Origin: Bradyrhizobium elkanii WSM2783
GTDB taxonomy: Bacteria; Pseudomonadota; Alphaproteobacteria; Rhizobiales; Xanthobacteraceae
NCBI RefSeq assembly: GCF_000472865.1
Contig: NZ_AXAP01000062.1
Span: 1-51,157, forward strand
Length of the DNA stretch: 51,157 nt
Direction of reading: 5' to 3'
In this document: piece after piece, positions 36,510 through 43,363 of the stretch
Layout: every line of letters starts with the position of its first letter
Position numbering within the stretch: the first letter of the stretch is position 1
Notes under the pieces: model-generated
Database searches by the model: none
What the model was told of the DNA's origin: nothing
Seen by the model: the letters and a program-made list of their open reading frames with translations, nothing else
Made by a program: the position numbers and the translations under genes

Positions 36510-36760
36510 GCGAGCCGGCCTTTGTGCTTGGTGTGACGGATGGCGACCTCGACGAACGCCGGATCGCGTTTGGCAAGCCACACGGCCGCGCTGTGGCCGA
36601 TGACCCAGAAGATGAGGCCTGCGAACCAAAGGCGCAGGCCGAGCGCCAGCACGGCCGAGAGGGTGCCGATCAGGATGGCGGCCGCGCGCGGCGCGCCGCC
36701 GATCAGGATGAGTTCGGTCAACGAGCGGTGGAGCACGAGCTCAAAACCATCGGGACGCAT
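36503..36760 (-). CDS. trbD: TrbD/VirB3 inner-membrane protein
   Basis: 85 residues. FELVLHRSLTELILIGGAPR then two adjacent membrane segments (AAAILIGTLSAVLALGLRLW and FAGLIFWVIGHSAAVW), and a C-terminal DPAFVEVAIRH, all typical of VirB3/TrbD, the partner of VirB4. Start at 36760 shares a TGATG junction with the trbC stop. Confidence 0.92.
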   Translation of the reverse strand: MRPDGFELVLHRSLTELILIGGAPRAAAILIGTLSAVLALGLRLWFAGLIFWVIGHSAAVWLAKRDPAFVEVAIRHTKHKGRLAC

Positions 36761-37128
36761 CAGATCAGTGCTCCGCCACCGAACGAGAAGAACGATAGGA
36801 AGAACGAGCTCGCAGCGAAGGCGATCGACAGGCCAAATACGACCTGGACCATCTTGCGGAATCCGCCGGAGGTGTCTCCGAAAGCCAGAGATATGCCGGT
36901 CACTGTGATGATGATGACGGCGACGATCTTGGCGACGGGTCCCTGCACGGATTCCAGGACGCGCTCGAGCGGCGCTTCCCATGGCATGCCTGAACCCGCG
37001 GCGTGCGCTGCCGTGACGCCGAGGAGCACGTAAGCCGAGGCCAAGCCGAGTGTGGCCAAGGACAATCTGCTAACCGAGCAGAAGCCGCCCAGGCGCGAAC
37101 GCACGTTTAGACGCAGTCGAATGGACAT
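36760..37128 (-). CDS. trbC: TrbC/VirB2 pilin
   Basis: 122 residues: a long signal peptide (cleavage near AHAAGSG) followed by MPWEAPLERVLESVQGPVAK and two hydrophobic helices, the layout of propilins processed and in some relatives cyclised to form the conjugative pilus. The upstream open frame to 37416 is an antisense/other-frame shadow of trbB. Overlaps the trbD start as TGATG. Confidence 0.92.
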   Translation of the reverse strand: MSIRLRLNVRSRLGGFCSVSRLSLATLGLASAYVLLGVTAAHAAGSGMPWEAPLERVLESVQGPVAKIVAVIIITVTGISLAFGDTSGGFRKMVQVVFGLSIAFAASSFFLSFFSFGGGALI

Positions 37129-37145
37129 TTGCAGTCTCCTTGAGG

Positions 37146-38129
37146 TCAGGGGCGATGGGAGGTGTTTGGAAGTCCGGGCGGGGTCTCGAGCAGGTAGTCG
37201 CCAGAGGGGTCGAGACCTTTGAGTTCGGCGACGGCCTCGATGCGCCGTGCGGGTCCCCGCCCCTTGATGAAGACGATCAGGTCGATTGCTTCCGCAATCA
37301 GCCGGCGCGGCACCGTTGCGACCGCTTCCTGAATGAGTTGTTCGATCCGGTAGAGCGCAGCTCGTGCCGAGTTGGCATGGACCGTGGCAATTCCGCCGGG
37401 ATGCCCGGTATTCCAAGCCTTCAGCATGTCGAGGGCTTCGGCGCCTCTGACCTCGCCGACGACGATGCGATCGGGCCGCAAGCGCAGCGTGGAGCGGACA
37501 AGGTCGGCAAGGCTCGCCACGCCCGGCTTGGTCCGGAGCGTCACGGCATCCTTGGCGTCGCAGCGCAGCTCACGGGTGTCTTCGATGATGACGACCCGCT
37601 CTTCGAGGCCAGCGATTTCCGCAAGAAGCGCGTTGGCAAGCGTCGTTTTGCCGGACCCGGTACCGCCGGCGACCAGGATGCTGCGCGCCTCGGTAACCGC
37701 TGATGTCAGAACCTTTGCCATCAACGGCGAAGCAATCTGCGCCTTGACGTAGTCGGACAAACGGAACGTGGTGGTTGCCGGCTTGCGGATGGCAAAGCAA
37801 GGCGCGAGCGAGACAGGCGGCAAGACGCCTTCGAAGCGTTCACCGGTCTCGGGGAGCTCTGCCGAGACGATTGGCGACGAGCCGCTCGCCTCCGCCCGCA
37901 CGTGGCTGGCAACAAGCCGGATGATCCGTTCCGACTCCTGCGGCGTCAGGACAACGCCGGTATCGGCGCGGCCCGTCGCGTGCCGGTCAAGCCAAAGCCT
38001 TCCATCAGGATTGACCATGACCTCGACGACATCAGGCTCTTCCAGAGCGAGCGCAATTGCGGGGCCCATCGCGGTCCGCAGCATGCCTCGGCGCCGTTCG
38101 CGGGTTTCTGGCGAGAGGAGATCAGACAT
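37146..38129 (-). CDS. trbB: TrbB/VirB11 traffic ATPase
   Basis: 327 residues. Walker A GGTGSGKT at 155-162, an Asp box IIEDTRELRC, Walker B-like RPDRIVVGEVRGAEALDM and the His box TGHPGGIATVHAN, the standard signatures of VirB11 hexameric ATPases. It powers pilus biogenesis and substrate transfer from the cytoplasmic face. First of the trb genes after copG, overlapping it by 8 bases. Confidence 0.95.
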   Translation of the reverse strand: MSDLLSPETRERRRGMLRTAMGPAIALALEEPDVVEVMVNPDGRLWLDRHATGRADTGVVLTPQESERIIRLVASHVRAEASGSSPIVSAELPETGERFEGVLPPVSLAPCFAIRKPATTTFRLSDYVKAQIASPLMAKVLTSAVTEARSILVAGGTGSGKTTLANALLAEIAGLEERVVIIEDTRELRCDAKDAVTLRTKPGVASLADLVRSTLRLRPDRIVVGEVRGAEALDMLKAWNTGHPGGIATVHANSARAALYRIEQLIQEAVATVPRRLIAEAIDLIVFIKGRGPARRIEAVAELKGLDPSGDYLLETPPGLPNTSHRP

Positions 38130-38673
38130 TGCCGACCTCCTCTCGCCCTACCGGAGAATGCTCCGGCGGCTCACCCGTCGCGCTCTGCGCGCGGGATCCA
38201 GTATCGCCAGTTTGGGCACCGCCCAGAGGGGCGCCCTCCTCGAGGTTGCGCATGAAGAGATCCGGCTTCGAGGCGCTGACGCGGTCCATGACGTCGGCGA
38301 CAAGCCGGCCGCCGGAGGCGACGCGTTTGCCGACCTGGGCGACAAACATCTCGAACCGCTCGCGGCCGAGCGCTCGCGCTGCATCCTGATCTTGGGACGG
38401 CAGCGGCGGGGTGATCGTCAGGTAGTAGCGGATGAAAAGCGCGATGGTCTCCGCCATCACCGACAGATCGCGATCGGCTCGATCGAGCTGACGGTTCATG
38501 CGATCGAGCCTTCGGATCAGCGCCGCGTCGCCGCTGGTGTCTCGCTCAGGGTTGAGAAAGCGATCCAGCGCGGCATCAACGATCGCTGACTTGTTGGATC
38601 CGGGGCGCTTGGCGGCGAGTTCGAGGCGCTGCGCCACGCTTTCAGAGACGTAGGCCGACAATTTCGGTTTCAT
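38122..38673 (-). CDS. CopG-family ribbon-helix-helix protein of the transfer operon
   Basis: 183 residues. The N-terminal ~45 (KPKLSAYVSESVAQRLELAA, then GSNKSAIVDAALDRFL) is a ribbon-helix-helix DNA-binding domain. The rest is helical with RRLDRMNRQLDRADRDLSVM. CopG-like proteins at this position between traG and trbB are a fixed feature of Tn4371-like and rhizobial elements and may regulate the operon or act at oriT. Start at 38673 is chosen from the domain boundary; upstream codons are shadow. Confidence 0.88.
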   Translation of the reverse strand: MKPKLSAYVSESVAQRLELAAKRPGSNKSAIVDAALDRFLNPERDTSGDAALIRRLDRMNRQLDRADRDLSVMAETIALFIRYYLTITPPLPSQDQDAARALGRERFEMFVAQVGKRVASGGRLVADVMDRVSASKPDLFMRNLEEGAPLGGAQTGDTGSRAQSATGEPPEHSPVGREEVGNV

Positions 38674-38684
38674 TGGGGATCTCT

Positions 38685-40712
38685 TCAGAATGAGGGAAGA
38701 AGGTCGTCGTCGTCGCGGGTGACGGCATGGGCGCGGCGTACGGTGCTTGACGCTCTTGTGGCCTGCTGCATCTGGCTGCGGTCGGCGGCGACGTCGGTCT
38801 CGTCGTCGAGCAATCGCTCCTCGAAGGCGCGCGGTTCGTTCGCGGCGGGTGTGGCCTCGTCGAACATCGCCAACTGCTGCTTGAGGCCGCCTTGCTCGTC
38901 GCCCGTTTGCACGAGCTCGCGATATGGCAGGGTCGCAAGGCGAAGATCGGTGGAGCGCACCTCGCCGCGCCAATCGTCAGGTCGAGCCGGCGGCCGATCG
39001 CCGTAAGCATCGCCTGCCAAGGACGGAGGCTGGCGCAGACGGCTGACCAAGTTTGCGTCCTCATAGTGCCGCAGCTTGATCGCGCGGACCGGTGCCAGTC
39101 CCGAGACCAGCACGATGGCCTGGTCGGGCGGCAGCTGCATCACTTCGCCCGGCGTCAGTAAAGGACGCGCGGTCTCCTGACGGCTGACCATGACATGGCC
39201 GAGCCAGGGAGCCAGCCGATGACCGGCATAGTTACGCTGTGCACGTAGCTCCGTCGCGGTGCCGAGAGCGTCCGAGATCCGCTTGGCCGTGCGCTCGTCA
39301 TTAGCGGCGAAGGCGATGCGGACATGGCAATTGTCCAGGATCGCATTGTTCTCGCCATATGCCTTTGCGATCTGGTTGAGCGACTGAGCAATCAGATAGG
39401 CGCGGATGCCATAGCCGGCCATGAATGCGAGCGCGCTTTCGAAGAAGTCGAGCCGGCCAAGTGCAGGAAACTCATCCAGCATCATCAGGAGCTGGCGGTG
39501 GCTGGGGTCACCTGCCTTGGTGTTCAGCGTCTCGGTCAACCGGCGGCCGATCTGGTTGAGGATCAGCCTGATCAGCGGCTTGGTCCTACTGATGTCTGAC
39601 GGCGGCACGACGAGATAAAGCGTGACAGGCTTGTCGGCGCTCACGAGGTCGGCGATGCGCCAATCACAGGATTCGGTGTTTCGGCTGACGACTGGATCGC
39701 GGTAGAGCCCGAGAAAGCTCACGGCGGTCGATAGAACGCCGGAGCGTTCGTTTTCAGACTTGTTGAGCAGCTCTCGCGCCGTCGCGGCGACTACAGGGTG
39801 CACTTTCGGATCCGCCTCGGTGCCGAGGTGATTGGTCGCCAGCATGATCCTGAGCGTCTTCTCAAAAGACTGCGCAGGGTCGGCCAGGATCTCGGTAACG
39901 CGGGTGAGCGTCTTCTTCTCTTCTGCGTAAAGGACGTGAAGGATGACGCCGACCAGAAGCGAATGACTAGTCTTCTCCCAATGGGTTCGGCGTTCGAGCG
40001 CCCCTTCGGGGTCGACCAGGATGTCGGCGATGTTCTGGACGTCGCGGACTTCGGCGGCCCCCTTGCGGACCTCGATCAGCGGATTGTAGCGGGCGCTCCG
40101 CTCGTCCGTCGGATTGAACAGAAGGCAATGCGAGAAGGTCGAACGCCAACCGGAGGTCAACTCCCAGTTCTCGCCCTTGATGTCGTGCACCACCGCCGAC
40201 GAGGTCCACGACAGCAAGGTCGGCAGAACAAGGCCAACACCTTTGCCCGATCGCGTGGGCGCGAAGCACATGACGTGCTCCGGTCCATCATGACGCAGGT
40301 AATTGTTCTCAAGCCGTCCGAGAAATACGCCCTTGGACGCGAATAGGCCGGCCGCCTTGATTTCCTTCGGTGTTGCCCAGCGTGCCGAACCGTAAGTCGT
40401 CACCAACTGGCTTTGGCGCGCGCGCCACACCGAATTGAAGATCGCAAAAAGCGCGCCTGCGATGCCGCCGCCCGCAGCGATCGCACCACCCTGTTCAAAT
40501 ATCTCAGGAGCGTATGCCTCATAGGCAAACCACCATTCGAACAGTCGCCAGGGCAGATAGACAGGGTAGCCGACGATCAGGAACCAAGGTTCGCCCAAGC
40601 GGTGCTGATAGCCGAGAGCTGCGGCGGTCCATTGCGTAGCTCCCCACGTCGACGCGATCACGATGCCGAAAACGACCGTGATCTGGCCGATGTAGATTTT
40701 TGCTGGAAACAT
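38685..40712 (-). CDS. traG: TraG/VirD4 coupling protein
   Basis: 675 residues. Two N-terminal membrane helices (around 8-27 and 75-95) precede the cytoplasmic ATPase with Walker A PTRSGKG at ~152-158 and Walker B LLMMLDEFPALGR. SLNQIAKAYGENNAIL is another family motif. It recruits the relaxase-DNA complex to the secretion channel. The ATG at 40712 has a GGGGCGG stretch directly upstream; the extension to 40778 is not conserved-looking. First gene of the minus-strand transfer operon. Confidence 0.95.
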   Translation of the reverse strand: MFPAKIYIGQITVVFGIVIASTWGATQWTAAALGYQHRLGEPWFLIVGYPVYLPWRLFEWWFAYEAYAPEIFEQGGAIAAGGGIAGALFAIFNSVWRARQSQLVTTYGSARWATPKEIKAAGLFASKGVFLGRLENNYLRHDGPEHVMCFAPTRSGKGVGLVLPTLLSWTSSAVVHDIKGENWELTSGWRSTFSHCLLFNPTDERSARYNPLIEVRKGAAEVRDVQNIADILVDPEGALERRTHWEKTSHSLLVGVILHVLYAEEKKTLTRVTEILADPAQSFEKTLRIMLATNHLGTEADPKVHPVVAATARELLNKSENERSGVLSTAVSFLGLYRDPVVSRNTESCDWRIADLVSADKPVTLYLVVPPSDISRTKPLIRLILNQIGRRLTETLNTKAGDPSHRQLLMMLDEFPALGRLDFFESALAFMAGYGIRAYLIAQSLNQIAKAYGENNAILDNCHVRIAFAANDERTAKRISDALGTATELRAQRNYAGHRLAPWLGHVMVSRQETARPLLTPGEVMQLPPDQAIVLVSGLAPVRAIKLRHYEDANLVSRLRQPPSLAGDAYGDRPPARPDDWRGEVRSTDLRLATLPYRELVQTGDEQGGLKQQLAMFDEATPAANEPRAFEERLLDDETDVAADRSQMQQATRASSTVRRAHAVTRDDDDLLPSF

Positions 40713-41047
40713 TTTCCGCCCCACTTGAGCTCTCGCGAACGAGCGCGGCGAGATGAAAAGCGGGAGTCCTTCGCGCATTCAATCGGAATAAAAAACGCGC
40801 GCGGCAACGAGATCGGTGTCGATCAAGCCCATCGATGCGAGATCATCGATGCGCCAATCTCGGCGCGCTTGAGGAAGCGGCTCAATAGACCGTGAACATC
40901 ATGATCAAGTTGGACCAGTCATCCAGCTTGCTTTGATTTGCTCATGCACTGGCGCGCGCGGGGAATGAGAGGACGAATCGATCGCGTTGCTTGAGCGCAG
41001 ATGTTCGATCGGGCGCATCGACCAACTGTCCGTCAAAGGGCGGCGCG

Positions 41048-41075
41048 TTATACTCACTTTGCGAAACGAGTATAA
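41048..41075. promoter_or_regulatory. Orphan 28-bp dyad, operator-like
   Basis: TTATACTC (41048-41055) and GAGTATAA (41068-41075) are perfect inverted arms around a 12-base spacer that itself contains TTTGCGAAA, a near-palindrome. The form recalls operators of HipB-type or other XRE antitoxins, which autoregulate toxin-antitoxin operons. No such regulator is encoded beside it, so it may mark a lost locus or serve a distant protein. Confidence 0.5.
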
Positions 41076-41239
41076 GCGCACGTACGAGCCCGTGCGCAGC
41101 CATCACCATCGGCAAATGTCTATGGTGACGAAGGTAGCGCCAAGGTCATCTCCCGTGAGTTTGGGTGGCTTCTGGCGAACCGCGAGAGGGCGACAGGCTG
41201 GTTGCCAACGGATCCGCCGCAAAATTGGCGGTCCGACCC

Positions 41240-41323
41240 TGCGGAGATTGGCGCCTGTATTCTCCGCATATTTTGCGGAGAACGGTCTTGCGGATGCGGA
41301 GAAAAGCCGCCATATTCTCCGCA
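41240..41323 (+). promoter_or_regulatory. Array of five TTCTCCGCA/TGCGGAGAA half-sites upstream of fic
   Basis: Half-sites at 41240-41248 (TGCGGAGAT, one mismatch), 41260-41268 (TTCTCCGCA), 41274-41282 (TGCGGAGAA), 41295-41303 (TGCGGAGAA) and 41315-41323 (TTCTCCGCA). Copies 2 and 3 form a 9-bp inverted repeat with a 5-base loop; copies 4 and 5 form another with an 11-base spacer. The last ends 13 bases before the fic ATG, so a bound protein would block transcription or translation initiation. The Fic protein's own C-terminal winged helix is a likely reader. Confidence 0.7.
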
Positions 41324-41336
41324 AGGAGTGCGGGGA

Positions 41337-42443
41337 ATGTCGGACTATATCCACCAACTATCTGATTGGCCTAATTTTTCCTGGGATAGGGACGCTCTGG
41401 CGAAGCCGCTTGCGGCCGTCCGCCTGCGCCAGGGCCAGCTCATCGGCCGGATGCAGGCGCTCGGCTTTCCCGTGCAGGAGGAGGCTGTCCTCACGACGCT
41501 GACCGAGGAAGTCCTCAAGTCCAGCGAAATCGAGGGGGAGAAACTCGACAAGGACGCGGTGCGCTCTTCACTGGCGCGTCGGCTCGGCATGGACGCAGGG
41601 GCCCTACCGGCAACGGATCGCAACGTCGAGGGCGTTGTCGAGATGATGCTTGACGCTACTCAGAAATTCAAAGCAGAGCTCACAGCAGAGAGACTATTCG
41701 GCTGGCACGCCTCACTCTTTCCGACCGGCCGCAGCAACATGAAGAAGATTGCGGTGGGAGCCTGGCGCGATGCCTCGTCAGGACCGATGCAGGTCGTCTC
41801 GGGCGACTATGGGCGTGAGCGCGTGCACTACGAAGCACCGACTGCCGACAAGCTCGATGCCGAAATGACTGCGTTTCTCGACTGGTACAATACCGAAGAG
41901 AACATCGACCCACTCATCAAGGCTGCGATCGCGCATCTCTGGTTTGTGACCATCCACCCATTCGAGGACGGCAATGGACGTATCGCGCGTGCCATCGCCG
42001 ACATGTCGCTTGCCCGCTCCGAAGGGATACCGCAACGCTTCTACAGCATGTCGGCCCAGATACGGAGCGAGCGGAAGACCTACTACGACTTGCTGGAGAC
42101 CACGCAGAAAGGCGACCTCAACATCACACCCTGGCTTGAGTGGTTCCTGGGGTGCCTCGACCGCGCCTTCAGCGGCGCCGAGACCATCCTCGCCGCCGTG
42201 CTCGAAAAAGCGGACTTCTGGAAACGCCATGCCGCGGCCCAAATCAATGACCGCCAGCGCGATATGCTCAACCGCCTGCTGGACGGTTTTGAGGGCAAAC
42301 TGACCTCGAGCAAATGGGCCACGATCGAGAAGTGTTCGCCCGATACTGCGCTACGCGACATTCAAGCTCTCGTCGATCAGGGTATCCTCACCAAGGACGA
42401 GGGCGGCGGGAGGAGTACGAGTTATTCCCTCGTTTCTCCCTAA
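41337..42443 (+). CDS. Class II Fic protein (DUF4172-Fic-winged helix)
   Basis: 368 residues. N-terminal DUF4172-like segment (WPNFSWDRDALAKPLAAVRL), then the inhibitory-helix motif SSEIEG (S62, E66, G67), matching [S/T]xxxE[G/N], which places it in class II. The catalytic loop HPFEDGNGR is at 207-215, complete with His207. The C-terminal winged helix (KWATIEKCSPDTALRDIQAL) could bind DNA. Fic proteins transfer AMP from ATP to target proteins and are auto-inhibited by the Glu in the helix. The start at 41337 has GGAG upstream and directly follows the half-site array. Cargo inserted within the transfer region. Confidence 0.9.
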   Translation: MSDYIHQLSDWPNFSWDRDALAKPLAAVRLRQGQLIGRMQALGFPVQEEAVLTTLTEEVLKSSEIEGEKLDKDAVRSSLARRLGMDAGALPATDRNVEGVVEMMLDATQKFKAELTAERLFGWHASLFPTGRSNMKKIAVGAWRDASSGPMQVVSGDYGRERVHYEAPTADKLDAEMTAFLDWYNTEENIDPLIKAAIAHLWFVTIHPFEDGNGRIARAIADMSLARSEGIPQRFYSMSAQIRSERKTYYDLLETTQKGDLNITPWLEWFLGCLDRAFSGAETILAAVLEKADFWKRHAAAQINDRQRDMLNRLLDGFEGKLTSSKWATIEKCSPDTALRDIQALVDQGILTKDEGGGRSTSYSLVSP

Positions 42444-42749
42444 GCCGGTTACCCCAAGACGCGCTATCAGCGACGGCGGCCCATCACGATCCCTACCCGG
42501 GCAAGAACTTGAGAGAGCGGGACCTGGCTGCCTGAGCAGGTACTCCCTCTCACCGATCAGATGTAGCGCGCCCGCCTGGACTCTGGAGAAAAGCTGCATT
42601 GATCTAGCCAAGCAACTTGAAAGTGTGACAAGATCGCGAAATTGCATTGAGGCTAGAGACCGATCCGTCCGTCAGAAGGTACCCGGAAGTCTTCTATTAC
42701 GGGCGAGAGCGGCTTCTATCGAAAACGATTTTTGGACGAGGGCATATTT
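42444..42749. other. 306-bp gap, no gene seen
   Basis: No coding region, repeat or clear terminator recognised. Presumably contains the promoter for the membrane-protein and DUF2235 pair. Confidence 0.35.
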
Positions 42750-43304
42750 GTGCGAACGATCCTTATTCTGTTCGGACTGACGCTTGCGTTGGCTCTTGCG
42801 CTGAAGTTTCTTGTCGCGCCACGATATGGCGAGGACGTCGCGGAGCGATTTCTCGAACGGCTCAAGTATATTCCCTCTCAGACCGAAGTTCTGAGCGAGG
42901 CAACGTTCGCCCGCTGGCTTGCGGACAGCACGCATGCAAAGGCGATCCGCGGATATGTCGTTCCCGTCCTATTCCCCCTCGACATCCTCTTCCTCATTTG
43001 CCTCGGGTTATTTCTTGGTTTTGCATCCACCTCACTCGCTGAGCGGCTGGGATTCCTTTCGGCCGTTCCGACGTGGATCTGGTGGATCCTTCCCGCCTGC
43101 TACATGGTGGCGGACCTGGCAGAAGATACCGGCCTCGCGGCAACCCTGAATTTGTGGATCACGCTCACTCCTCACTCGTTCCGCTTACTCTCTACGCTCA
43201 CTGCTATCAAGCTCGCCACGGTGACAATGGCGATCGGCCAGTTCGCATTCCTTGGTGCGCTGAACCTGCTGTTGTTCTTTTTCCCACCGCGCCGGCCTGT
43301 TTGA
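42750..43304 (+). CDS. Small multi-pass membrane protein upstream of DUF2235
   Basis: 184 residues with about four hydrophobic helices: VRTILILFGLTLALALAL, VLFPLDILFLICLGLFLGFA, WIWWILPACYMVADLAE and the C-terminal FAFLGALNLLLFFF. No named family recognised. The GTG at 42750 is preferred over the TTG at 42732 because GAGGG lies 7 bases upstream. It is 59 bases before the DUF2235 gene on the same strand; both products are membrane proteins and may act together, possibly as an effector with a partner (inference). Confidence 0.65.
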   Translation: MRTILILFGLTLALALALKFLVAPRYGEDVAERFLERLKYIPSQTEVLSEATFARWLADSTHAKAIRGYVVPVLFPLDILFLICLGLFLGFASTSLAERLGFLSAVPTWIWWILPACYMVADLAEDTGLAATLNLWITLTPHSFRLLSTLTAIKLATVTMAIGQFAFLGALNLLLFFFPPRRPV

Positions 43305-43363
43305 GCCGGTACCTGTAATTTCTCTCGATCAATTGCTGTGCCCCATTCATGTGGAGGAAGTCG

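Larger units (their letters stand above)
40713..41336. other. 624-bp regulatory gap between traG and fic
   Basis: No convincing gene. The stretch should hold the divergent promoters of traG and fic, a long palindrome at 41048-41075 and the half-site array at 41240-41323, listed separately. Confidence 0.5.

Noticed and set aside
36510..36629. Extended TrbE start at 36629
   Set aside because: The conserved TrbE beginning is at 36509 and the extension overlaps trbD in another frame.
41240..41323. Half-site array as a small CRISPR
   Set aside because: Units are only 9 bp, alternate in orientation and have no spacers of constant length; fits an operator instead.
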